Positions 26,110-33,700 of a stretch of DNA of 64,000 nt are shown here, piece by piece. Origin of the DNA: Aminobacter niigataensis (GTDB taxonomy: Bacteria; Pseudomonadota; Alphaproteobacteria; Rhizobiales; Rhizobiaceae); NCBI RefSeq assembly GCF_014200015.1, contig NZ_JACHOT010000006.1, positions 270,332-334,331 of the forward strand, given 5' to 3'. The notes under the pieces were generated by a model that worked only from the letters and a program-made list of their open reading frames with translations, was not told the origin of the DNA and ran no database searches. The stretch's first letter is position 1, and the number at the start of each line of letters is the position of its first letter. Position numbers and translations under genes: made by a program.

Positions 26110-27507
26110 TCAGTAACCGACCGGCTTCGGCCAGGGCATGGTGAACTGGTCGCCGCGGCGCACGAACTGGTAGCGCCGGAAATGGAACCAGAGCGATGCC
26201 ACGATGTAGAAGCACATCATCGCGCTGAGCTGCGTGCCATAGCCGAGGAAGACGGCGAAATAGGCGGTCGAGCACAGGATCAGCAGGACGATCGTCGGCA
26301 GCGGATGGAACGGATGCACATAGCCGCGCTTGATCGTGTCGAGCGGCCACTTGTTGCGGAACATCACCATGTTGAAGGTCATGAAGGTGTATCCGAGCAG
26401 ACCCGACAGGATCGAGAAGGTCACGACCTGGTCGAGCGGTGCGCCGAGCGCGAAGATGAGCGCGATCGGAACCAGGAAGACGATGGCGCGGTAAGGCGTC
26501 CGGTAGACCGGATGCACGGCACCGAACCAGCTCGGCAGGTAGCGGTCGCGGCCCATCGAGAACCAGGCGCGCGAGGCGTCGTTGATGCAGCCATTGGCCG
26601 ACGCCAGCGTGGCGAAGGTGGTGCCGACGAACAGCAGGATCATCAGCCCGGTGCTGCCGGTGACGCGAGCGGCATCGAACAGCGGAGTGCCGGCCTGGCC
26701 GAGATATTCCCACGGCACCAGGCCCGAGCAAACATACCAGGTCATGGTCGCCGCGATCAGCAGCGTCATGATGCCGGCCATGGTGCCGTAGGGCAGCGAA
26801 CGTGCCGGCGAGCGCACTTCCTCGGCCGCCTGGCAGGTACCCTCGATCCCGAGATAGTACCAGAGGCCGAAATGCAGCGCCGCGACGATGCCGACCCAGC
26901 CATAAGGCAGCGGATCGGTGGTGACCGCCGAGAAGTCGAGCGGCACGTTGGACGCGCCGAACTGCACGGAGATGAACAGCGTGATAATCGCCAGGAAGGC
27001 GATTGCGGTGATGACCAGGTTGAAGGTCAGCGTCGCCAGCACGCCGCGATAGTTGAGCCACGCCAGGAACATGATGGCGAGGATGATGAAGGGTTGCTGG
27101 TTGAGCCCGGAATGCCCTTGCATGCCCGCAACCGTGTCGAGCAGGAAGCCGACAGTGATCGCATTGGCAGCCTCGAGCATGGTGTAGGCCATGACCAGGA
27201 ACAGGCCGACATTGAAGGCCATCAGTGGGCCGACGATGTGCTTGGCCTGGGCATACTGGCCGCCGGCCGCAGCGACCGTCGAGGTCACTTCGGAGTCGAT
27301 CATGGCGACGCAGGTATAGAGCAGGCCGGCAACCCAGCAAGCGACGAGCCCGGCGATCATGCCGCCTTTGCCGACCGAGAAGTTCCAGCCCATATATTCG
27401 CCGACGAGCACGATGCCGACGCCGAGCGCCCAGATATGGGCCGGACCGAGGACGCGCAGCAGCTGAAGCCGTTCAGGCTCCGCCGCCGTTGAAGTTACAT
27501 TTGCCAT
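26110..27507 (-). CDS. APC-superfamily amino acid/amine permease, ethanolamine-permease-like
   Basis: A 465-aa protein with about twelve transmembrane helices. The N-terminal HIWALGVGIVLVGEYMGWNF segment is the unwound first-helix region of APC carriers and resembles ethanolamine-type permeases; AAAGGQYAQAKHIVGPLMAF follows. It is the last gene of a four-gene minus-strand operon whose first three genes encode tiny membrane proteins, which is unusual for APC carriers. Substrate is unknown. Ethanolamine or a methylated amine would suit the surrounding pathways but is inference. Confidence 0.85.
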   Translation of the reverse strand: MANVTSTAAEPERLQLLRVLGPAHIWALGVGIVLVGEYMGWNFSVGKGGMIAGLVACWVAGLLYTCVAMIDSEVTSTVAAAGGQYAQAKHIVGPLMAFNVGLFLVMAYTMLEAANAITVGFLLDTVAGMQGHSGLNQQPFIILAIMFLAWLNYRGVLATLTFNLVITAIAFLAIITLFISVQFGASNVPLDFSAVTTDPLPYGWVGIVAALHFGLWYYLGIEGTCQAAEEVRSPARSLPYGTMAGIMTLLIAATMTWYVCSGLVPWEYLGQAGTPLFDAARVTGSTGLMILLFVGTTFATLASANGCINDASRAWFSMGRDRYLPSWFGAVHPVYRTPYRAIVFLVPIALIFALGAPLDQVVTFSILSGLLGYTFMTFNMVMFRNKWPLDTIKRGYVHPFHPLPTIVLLILCSTAYFAVFLGYGTQLSAMMCFYIVASLWFHFRRYQFVRRGDQFTMPWPKPVGY

Positions 27508-27517
27508 CGTCGTCCCC

Positions 27518-27685
27518 TCAGATCTCGTGGCGTTCTGCCGTCGCCTCGATCTCGCCTTCGCGAGAAGAGATCAGCAGTTCGTTGTCGTAGGTGGTGTCGA
27601 TGCGGATGAGGTCGATGAGCATCAGCACGCCGAACATGGCTGAGAGTGCCCAGGCCACGTATTCCAGGATGTTCCAGGTATCCAT
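27518..27685 (-). CDS. 55-aa single-pass membrane protein in the permease operon
   Basis: Read by eye: MDTWNILEYVAWALSAMFGV starts at 27685 and the frame stops at 27518, ending in AERHEI. Residues about 8-27 form one transmembrane helix, with an acidic C-terminal tail (SREGEIEATAERHE). A GGGAGAGG site precedes the ATG. It starts 12 nt after the stop of the 126-aa gene and ends 10 nt before the permease start. That tight spacing is the main evidence that it is a real gene. Possibly an accessory subunit of the permease. Confidence 0.7.
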   Translation of the reverse strand: MDTWNILEYVAWALSAMFGVLMLIDLIRIDTTYDNELLISSREGEIEATAERHEI

Positions 27686-27697
27686 TGTGGCCTCTCC

Positions 27698-28078
27698 CTA
27701 TCGCTTCTTGCCGAAGCGTTCTTCGATGACTTCGCGATATTCCTTGTCGGACAGCCGCACGACCATGACGAAGTAGCCGATGACCAGCACGGCCATGACG
27801 ATCAGCGCGACCCAGCTGAAGCTGTAGTCGAAACGAGCGGTGATGATGTCGTTGGCGGCTGCCGGATCGGTGATGCCGAGTGCTGCCCATTGCTGCTGCT
27901 CGGTGGCGTTCTGGCCAAGCGCTTCCCAGGTCGGGTTGGCGATCGGGTTCGGCACCTTGGCGGCGCCGGCGAGGCCCAGGTAGAGCGGAATGTAGAGCGC
28001 GCCGATGGTGAGCACGAGCAAAGTCAAGACGTCAAAAATCTGGCCCGCGAGGCCCTGCTTTGGAGGTTTGTAAGCCAT
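27698..28078 (-). CDS. 126-aa two-pass membrane protein in the permease operon
   Basis: Two hydrophobic segments (about residues 16-38 and 86-107) flank a ~45-residue loop that should face the periplasm (VPNPIANPTWEALGQNATEQ). A basic/acidic cytosolic tail ends the protein (SDKEYREVIEERFGKKR). No family was recognised. It lies 11 nt after the 105-aa gene and 12 nt before the 55-aa gene. A small partner of the permease is the simplest reading. Confidence 0.75.
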   Translation of the reverse strand: MAYKPPKQGLAGQIFDVLTLLVLTIGALYIPLYLGLAGAAKVPNPIANPTWEALGQNATEQQQWAALGITDPAAANDIITARFDYSFSWVALIVMAVLVIGYFVMVVRLSDKEYREVIEERFGKKR

Positions 28079-28089
28079 TGTGCGTTTCC

Positions 28090-28407
28090 TCAGCCCCGGC
28101 GACGCCGCATCTCGTCGAGATGCTTGAGGTCAAGGCCATAGATGAAGTGTTTGTCTTCGACGTAGTGGCGCAGCATGGCGACGATGGCCGCCGTGTTGAA
28201 CGTCAGCACCAGCGCGCAGGCGATCGAAAGGATCACGCGGATGGCGGGCAGCGAGATGTAGGACCAGACGCTGAACAGCGCGAACAACATGGTGCACCAC
28301 AGCACCACAACAAAAATCACGAGGCCCGCTCGATCGCGCCTGTGCATCTTGTCGATGCGCTGCTCAAGCGTCGCATCTCCGCTTCGATGGGCTAATGTCG
28401 CTTCCAT
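28090..28407 (-). CDS. 105-aa two-pass membrane protein, first gene of the permease operon
   Basis: The ATG at 28407 has a very strong AGGAGGAGGAG ribosome site, which fixes the start although the frame is open far upstream. A charged N-terminal ~25 residues precede two hydrophobic helices (about 28-50 and 55-78), and the tail is rich in Arg (HLDEMRRRRG). No family recognised. A promoter-like element and palindromes lie just upstream. Confidence 0.75.
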   Translation of the reverse strand: MEATLAHRSGDATLEQRIDKMHRRDRAGLVIFVVVLWCTMLFALFSVWSYISLPAIRVILSIACALVLTFNTAAIVAMLRHYVEDKHFIYGLDLKHLDEMRRRRG

Positions 28408-28790
28408 TCTCCTCCTCCTCCTGGCCGTTTTCGGCTTCATTGTGCGGGAAATTAATTTCCCCAGAGGAATGTCAGACAAACTTAAATTGCTGTCAAGCGA
28501 AGCCGCGCGCACATGCCGCACCACAACGTTGGGCCAAGGCAGAACAACGTTGAATAGATTGACTTTTACCGATCTGGCAGGATGTCGGAAATTTTGCGGG
28601 ACAGGCCCGAAGCCCTGGGTGAAGGGCTCGTACACGGCGTTTTTGGCTGCCAAAGCGTCATTTTGACTTGTTAGCGACATCGGGAGTCGCGAACCGAGCG
28701 GCACCGGAACGGCGTTACTCATGATTTTCGGCAGGCAACAATATGCCTGCCGGGTCGGTCCATTGATCAAGTGACTTCGCCGCCGCGGCG
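28408..28790. promoter_or_regulatory. Promoter region of the permease operon (383-bp gap)
   Basis: There is no credible gene here. Minus-strand -35 TTGACA (28491-28496) and a poor -10 GACATT (28468-28473) are 17 bp apart, placing transcription start near 28461. A perfect palindrome GGGAAATTAATTTCCC covers 28446-28461. Two copies of CAACGTTG (28524-28531, 28545-28552) are 21 bp apart further upstream. An inverted repeat CGGCAGGCA/TGCCTGCCG at 28729-28752 lacks a T-run and is not a convincing terminator. Confidence 0.5.
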
Positions 28791-29726
28791 TCAGTCCGGC
28801 TTGCTGACCGAAAACAGGACAAACTGCGTCGACGGCGTTTCCTTCTTGGTCTTGTCGGTCACAGCCAGATAGAGCTCGTCGGTGAGACGGGCCATGCCTT
28901 CGAAATTGTCGTTCAGCAGCGTGCTGGCCCCCGCATCCAGTTCCGTGGCCGTGCATGTCTCGGCAGCGCAGGCCTGCGGGTCGACGACGCGCAGCCGGCC
29001 GATGCTGGGACCTCCCTTGGTTTCGCGCGTGCGTTCGAGCACCAGCAACTGGCCACCGGGCATCGTCTCGATGGCTTTCAGATTGCTTCGCTTCGGCTGG
29101 AAGGTCGGGAACGTCCAGCGTCCGCCATCCAGGCCGTAGATCGTGTGCGTGTCGCCGGGCTGGCCCTGCATCGCCTCCTCCGGAGCCGTCACGATGCCGC
29201 GGTCGCTCGTGGCGGCCACCGCTTCCAGCCGGCTGTTCGGTTCGTTGTATTGTGCAACATCCGACAAGGTGCCCGGCAGCGTCACGGCTTCGATCGGCGT
29301 GCCGTCCCGCTTGAACCGATGGATCGCGGGGCCATCCTCGAACGCGACGAGGAGTTCGCCGTCGGATGGCACGCCATTCTCGCCATTGACCACGGCGAGC
29401 CCTTCGGCGTTGACGAGGGCGGGCGTCATTCCGGTAGCGAGTTGCACCGAAAACACCGGTTCCATGCTGGCGATCTTGTTGTCTTTGATTTCGACGCGGA
29501 AGTGATGCAGCACGCCGTCGTCCGAAACCGCATAGAGCAGCTTGTCATCCGCATCCCAGGCAAGGCCGGACAGCTCGTTGACATTGTGGCCGTTCGGACC
29601 GCTGGCCGGGCCGGCTTTGCTGTCGAGCAAGGTCAGCGCGAAAGTGGGCGACTGTGCCGCTGCAAAGGATACGGGTGCAAGGACCGAGGTGCATAGAAGC
29701 AGCGCGGGTATGATTTTGTTGGTCAT
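28791..29726 (-). CDS. Secreted esterase-like phytase-family protein
   Basis: A 311-aa protein with a clear signal peptide (MTNKIIPALLLCTSVLAPVS, cleavage near SFAAAQ). The mature part reads as a beta-propeller of the 'esterase-like activity of phytase' family: NELSGLAWDADDKLLYAVSD, NDNFEGMARLTDELYLAVTD. That family is poorly characterised; phosphoester hydrolysis is suggested by its name only. It is the third gene of a minus-strand set after a DUF4956 gene and a VTC-type polymerase, 11 nt from the latter. Confidence 0.8.
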   Translation of the reverse strand: MTNKIIPALLLCTSVLAPVSFAAAQSPTFALTLLDSKAGPASGPNGHNVNELSGLAWDADDKLLYAVSDDGVLHHFRVEIKDNKIASMEPVFSVQLATGMTPALVNAEGLAVVNGENGVPSDGELLVAFEDGPAIHRFKRDGTPIEAVTLPGTLSDVAQYNEPNSRLEAVAATSDRGIVTAPEEAMQGQPGDTHTIYGLDGGRWTFPTFQPKRSNLKAIETMPGGQLLVLERTRETKGGPSIGRLRVVDPQACAAETCTATELDAGASTLLNDNFEGMARLTDELYLAVTDKTKKETPSTQFVLFSVSKPD

Positions 29727-29737
29727 CTCATTCTCTC

Positions 29738-30550
29738 CTATTGTTGGGTAGCCAGGGGCTGTGCCCCGCGGCTCGGGAAGCCGCCAAGCTTGCGCAAGGC
29801 CGGCAGGAATTTGTTGTGCTTGGTGCCTGGATTGAGCAGCGCGGTGCCGACGCAATATTTCGAGCATCGTTTCGTCGGATGCTGATGCAGCGCCCTCAGT
29901 ATGGCGTCGGCGACGCCATTGCCGTTGGCCGATTTCGTCTCGACGATGAACAGGCCATCGTCGACCGTGTGCTGCGCGTCCGGGGTGAAGAACTGCAGGC
30001 CGCAATCGATCGTCATGCGCTCGCCGCCTTGCTTGGCGACCAGCGTCATGCGCCGGTAGCGCATGTCGATGACGCGGGACAGCTGGTGCGGAAACGGCTG
30101 GCCGTACTGGGCTCGATACACATCGTCGATGTAGGCGATGGCCGCATCGTCCAGAACGCCGAACTTCGACAGGTCCCGGTCGAGGCGCTTCTTGACGGTG
30201 ATGCCGCGCTTGTCCTTCAGCTTGACTTCGAGGAAGCACAGGCCAGCCTCGGCGTAGCGGCGCACCCTGACCTTGGCACGCTGGCGCCTGCCCTGATGAT
30301 GGTCGAAATAGCTGCGACGGTCTGCATCGTCGAAGTAGCAGGTCTCGTAGGTGAAAGCCCGCAGCCCGTCGATTTCCAGCATGTCGAAAGCCTGTGCCAG
30401 GTCGCCGGCGGCGTGCTTCAGCACTGTGGCGTCGACGACGTATTTGTTGTCCAGCCGCTCGAGCATGGCGGCTTTGCCGTTCAGCTGGGAAAGGCTGATG
30501 GGCAGGAAACCGCGCTCCAGCCAGGTGTCAGTGCTTGCGATAATGGACAT
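29738..30550 (-). CDS. VTC-domain polyphosphate polymerase-like protein
   Basis: A 270-aa protein of the CYTH/TTM superfamily, VTC4-like. Positively charged strands line a tunnel: ERLDNKYVV, RAKVRVRRYAEAG, CFLEVKLKDKRG, RVIDMRYRRMTL, and an acidic FIVETKSANGNG near the end. VTC proteins make polyphosphate from ATP. Catalysis here is not proven. The start overlaps the DUF4956 gene by 23 nt, implying coupled translation; an upstream open frame of 62 codons was rejected because it lies inside that gene. Confidence 0.82.
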   Translation of the reverse strand: MSIIASTDTWLERGFLPISLSQLNGKAAMLERLDNKYVVDATVLKHAAGDLAQAFDMLEIDGLRAFTYETCYFDDADRRSYFDHHQGRRQRAKVRVRRYAEAGLCFLEVKLKDKRGITVKKRLDRDLSKFGVLDDAAIAYIDDVYRAQYGQPFPHQLSRVIDMRYRRMTLVAKQGGERMTIDCGLQFFTPDAQHTVDDGLFIVETKSANGNGVADAILRALHQHPTKRCSKYCVGTALLNPGTKHNKFLPALRKLGGFPSRGAQPLATQQ

Positions 30551-31112
30551 TGAGCTTCGCCATTTCGGTGATGTAGTCGAGCTGGAGGACCTGGTAGGAC
30601 AGCACGTCGACGCCGAGCCGCGCGGACAGTTCCGCGCGCATCGCCACCGGATCCGACAGCAGCGCCAGATGGATCTTGTCGAGCGAAACCTTGGTGCCGC
30701 TGACGGATTGCAGCATCTTCGGGTGGTCGATGACATAGGCGCCGATCAGCACGAACAGCACGGTCGCGGCCGCGAAAGGTATCGTGGTTCCCTGCACGGA
30801 TGAAATTACCGCGATGGCGACGCTGCCGAAGAAATAGGTCATCTCCGTCTTGCTGAGCGGTTCCGACCGAAGCGTGAAAAGCGCCAGGATCGCAAACAGT
30901 CCGAAACCGGCTGCCACGCCGAAATCGACCACCGAGAGCACGGTGAGGACCGCGAAAACGAAGATGTTGAAAAGCGCCGCGGCGGTGACGAGTTCCTTGT
31001 CGCGATAGCGCCGGTAGTACATGCCGAACAGCAGGATCGACATGCCGGCAACATCCACGGCAAAGCGCACGAATTCCATGACGAAGAGGTTCTGCAGTAC
31101 CTGCGGTGTCAT
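30528..31112 (-). CDS. DUF4956 membrane protein
   Basis: A 194-aa protein with four hydrophobic helices (about residues 13-130) and a soluble C-terminal third (VSLDKIHLALLSDPVAMRAEL). The conserved ILALFTLRSEPLSKTEMTYF segment marks the DUF4956 family, which is regularly encoded next to VTC-type polymerases and is presumed to be their membrane partner. GGGGAGG six bases before the ATG supports the start. First gene of the trio. Confidence 0.82.
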   Translation of the reverse strand: MTPQVLQNLFVMEFVRFAVDVAGMSILLFGMYYRRYRDKELVTAAALFNIFVFAVLTVLSVVDFGVAAGFGLFAILALFTLRSEPLSKTEMTYFFGSVAIAVISSVQGTTIPFAAATVLFVLIGAYVIDHPKMLQSVSGTKVSLDKIHLALLSDPVAMRAELSARLGVDVLSYQVLQLDYITEMAKLNVHYRKH

Positions 31113-31575
31113 TTCGACCTCCCCTGGACACAGACTTGTAGGCTTGGGCAGGTCGAGGCGCGTGGACCCGATGACAAGCAGCCCAGGGGCGCTGGGGAAT
31201 AGAGGAATGGCATATTCGATCTCCTGACTTTTCCGCCGCGATGGCGGCGACGTCAGGAAGAACGGACGTAAACAGACTCTATTCCGCCGCAGGCGATTTT
31301 TTTCATGCGATCAGGAAGACTGAAAATGACTATATAAAACAATGCGTTATGATTTGAATTTCCGCACCCATGAATGTCCGATGACAATTTCATGAATGAC
31401 GCCGGCTTCAGAACGGACAGCCCTGGATTATTCTGATTTTCGCTAATGCAACGCTTGGACATTGCTCACTTGAGCCGCCAAAGAACAATATCCACGGCAA
31501 AAGAAAAAGCCGCTGCGGGCCCGCAGCGGCTTCCTTTTTTCGGCTGCTCAGATGGAGAAAGGTGGTCGGTCCGCT
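31113..31575. other. 463-bp intergenic region with one terminator
   Basis: It holds the upstream region of the DUF4956 operon and the terminator of the S8 protease. Bases about 31290-31450 are markedly A/T-rich against the local background (for example GACTATATAAAACAATGCG). A short open frame at 31253-31462 lacks a ribosome site and sequence character. No RNA gene was recognised. Confidence 0.5.
31503..31541. terminator. Bidirectional terminator downstream of the S8 protease
   Basis: AAGCCGCTGCGGG/CCCGCAGCGGCTT is a perfect 26-bp palindrome (31507-31532) with CCTTTTTT on one side and, on the minus strand, TTTTCTTTTG. It lies 44 nt after the protease stop. Confidence 0.85.
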
Positions 31576-33003
31576 TCAAGTCCCGCAGATGGCACGAGCG
31601 TTCAGCAGCCCCCAGCCAAAAACCGGATCCTTGCCCGGCTTGCCCAGATCCTCGGCCGACTGCTGCAGCAGCCCTTCGACATCGGCTGCCTTCAATTCAG
31701 GATTTGCAGCCAGCATCATTGCAGCCGCCGCAGTTACAAACGGTGCCGCAAAAGAGGTGCCCGTCTTCGATTGGGCGCCCTTGATCGAAGCGGCGGTCCA
31801 CACCTGAACGCCCGGCGCAGCGATGTCGACATGGTCGCCGGCGCCGGCGCGGCGGTAGGGGTTCTTGCTCCGGTCAATCGCCGTCACCGCAATCACGCCG
31901 TCGTAACCTCCAGGATAGAGCGGTGCTGCGCGCGGTCCATCATTGCCAGCCGCCGCCACCAGCACGATGCCACGTGCGGCAGCCCTCTCTATCGCCTGCT
32001 TGAGCAGCAGGTTGGGAGGGCCGGTCAGGCTCATGTTGATCACCTTCACGCCACGAGCCGCCAGCAGGTCGATCGCGCGGACAAGGTCATAGACCGCCGA
32101 GCGATCATCATTGCCCGCGCCGCGATGGAAGGCATCCACCGCAATAAGTTCGCTTCCGGGCACCAGGCCGGGCGTGCGGCTTTCAGCCGAGCCGACAAGC
32201 AGTGCGGCCACGGCGGTGCCATGCTGGCGTCCTGAGTCAGGCAGATTGCCAGCCTCCAGGCGGATCGCCTCGACCTTGGCGCCTACGAAAGCCAGATGGC
32301 CGGAATTGATGGCCGTATCGATGAGGCCGATCCGCGTCGGCACGGCGCATCGGCCAGGCATCGCGGCACCCTCGGGCCAGCCGACGACATTGCGCGCGAG
32401 GCAATTGTCTGCACCGCACGGTTCGGCATGGGCGCCATCTGGCCGATAAAAGTGGTTGAGGTCCACCGCGGCAGCGGGCGCAGCACCGGCCACGCGCGCG
32501 CGCGCCGCTTCAAGCGTCACGCCACGCGGAATTGCCAATCTCACCATATCGGCGCCGGCTATCGAAACCGTCCTGCGATCTCGAACCGAGTATCCGGTCG
32601 CGGTAAGCTCGGCTATCGCTGCATCGTCGAGGCCAAGTGCTACGATCTGCCGAGGTGCCTGGCGATCGACCTGAACCACCCGCGCAGCAAGGGCAGCACG
32701 CCTGCTGGCACGATTCGACCGATCCCCGCCCCTGCGGTCGTCCGCTACGCCATCGCCATCGATATCATCGTCGTCGCCATCATCGGGATCACTGGTATCG
32801 CTATCGTCGCTGCTGTCACTGTCGTCGCTGCTATCGCTATCATCGCTACTGTCACTGCCACCGTCGTCGTCGTCGGCCAGTGCAACTCCGATACCGAACA
32901 GCCCTCCGTAATTCGGCGCCACGAAAGGCACGCCAACACTTCCGCCGGCCAACGCCAGCACAAAGGCAACCGCAAGCGAAGCTGATGGCGTTTTCAGAAG
33001 CAT
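31576..33003 (-). CDS. Secreted S8 (subtilisin-like) serine protease with Asp/Ser linker
   Basis: A 475-aa protein: hydrophobic signal (about residues 5-30), then a ~45-residue stretch made almost only of Asp and Ser with SSDDSD repeats, a middle domain (about 95-190) that may be an inhibitory propeptide, and a subtilase domain. The triad is visible: Asp in GLIDTAINSGH, His in GRQHGTAVAALL, Ser in SKTGTSFAAPF. It is divergent from an ECF sigma/anti-sigma pair, suggesting envelope-stress control. The highly acidic repeat may bind calcium or act as a flexible tether. Confidence 0.88.
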   Translation of the reverse strand: MLLKTPSASLAVAFVLALAGGSVGVPFVAPNYGGLFGIGVALADDDDGGSDSSDDSDSSDDSDSSDDSDTSDPDDGDDDDIDGDGVADDRRGGDRSNRASRRAALAARVVQVDRQAPRQIVALGLDDAAIAELTATGYSVRDRRTVSIAGADMVRLAIPRGVTLEAARARVAGAAPAAAVDLNHFYRPDGAHAEPCGADNCLARNVVGWPEGAAMPGRCAVPTRIGLIDTAINSGHLAFVGAKVEAIRLEAGNLPDSGRQHGTAVAALLVGSAESRTPGLVPGSELIAVDAFHRGAGNDDRSAVYDLVRAIDLLAARGVKVINMSLTGPPNLLLKQAIERAAARGIVLVAAAGNDGPRAAPLYPGGYDGVIAVTAIDRSKNPYRRAGAGDHVDIAAPGVQVWTAASIKGAQSKTGTSFAAPFVTAAAAMMLAANPELKAADVEGLLQQSAEDLGKPGKDPVFGWGLLNARAICGT

Positions 33004-33111
33004 GGTTCGTCCTTTCCCGGCATCACGACACACTCGCGGCAAATGTTAGCGATCCACATAAGTGTGTCGGCATACCATATCATTTCGAATGCAATTGTGC
33101 ATTTTGGGAGC

Positions 33112-33136
33112 AACGGGCCAGTGTCCGTTTTATTCC
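33112..33136 (-). promoter_or_regulatory. ECF-type promoter candidate before the S8 protease
   Basis: On the minus strand GGAAT (33136-33132) and CGTT (33115-33112) are separated by 16 bp. This is one base from the alphaproteobacterial EcfG pattern GGAAC-N16/17-CGTT. The start would lie about 100 bp before the protease. Confidence 0.35.
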
Positions 33137-33160
33137 GTGGGAAGCGATAGGTACGACCGC

Positions 33161-33700
33161 ATGAGGGGTGACGAGGTTCAGGTCAGCGACCGCCTGATTG
33201 CTTTCCTTCCCAATTTGCGCCGGTTCGCCATTTCGCTGTGCCGATCGCGCGATCTCGCCGACGACCTCGTGCAGGCAGCGTGCGAGCGCGCTCTGGCCAG
33301 CCAGGACCGATTCGAGCCCGGCACCAGATTCGACGCCTGGATGTTCCGCATCCTGCGCAACCTGTGGATCGACCACGTTCGTCGCGCCAAGACGGCGGGA
33401 CCGCAACAAGACATCGACGACACCCCCGACATTACCGGTTCAAGTGGCGAGCGCGACGCCGAAGCCCGGCTGACCCTGAAAAGCGTCGCCCTGGCAATCG
33501 ACCAGTTGCCGGACGATCAGCGGGAGGTGCTGCTGCTCGTCTGCGTCGAGGACCTTTCGTACAAGGAGGCGGCGGAGATATTGTCCATTCCGATCGGCAC
33601 CGTCATGAGCAGGCTCTCCCGCGCTCGCAAGAATCTTGCCGACGCGGCTGGAATAAACTCCGGGACCGACCGTTCACCCGAAAAAGGTGGAAACAAATGA
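33161..33700 (+). CDS. ECF-family RNA polymerase sigma factor
   Basis: A 179-aa sigma-70 family protein with region 2 (AISLCRSRDLADDLVQAACE; FDAWMFRILRNLWIDHVRRA) and region 4 (LPDDQREVLLLVCVEDLSYKE; IPIGTVMSRLSRARKNLA). The start at MRGDEVQVSD gives the usual length. Its stop overlaps the start of the anti-sigma gene (ATGA), implying translational coupling. It is divergent from the S8 protease gene. Signal and regulon are unknown. Confidence 0.92.
   Translation: MRGDEVQVSDRLIAFLPNLRRFAISLCRSRDLADDLVQAACERALASQDRFEPGTRFDAWMFRILRNLWIDHVRRAKTAGPQQDIDDTPDITGSSGERDAEARLTLKSVALAIDQLPDDQREVLLLVCVEDLSYKEAAEILSIPIGTVMSRLSRARKNLADAAGINSGTDRSPEKGGNK

Noticed and set aside
25741..27492. 583-codon plus-strand open frame opposite the APC permease
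   Set aside because: Antisense to a multi-helix permease; its composition is the reverse-complement pattern of hydrophobic codons.
28729..28752. CGGCAGGCA/TGCCTGCCG inverted repeat as terminator of the phytase-like gene
   Set aside because: The stem is good, but the minus-strand tail is AAAATC, so it does not fit intrinsic termination.
31253..31462. 69-codon minus-strand open frame in the 463-bp gap
   Set aside because: No ribosome site, atypical composition and no neighbours in an operon; treated as non-coding.
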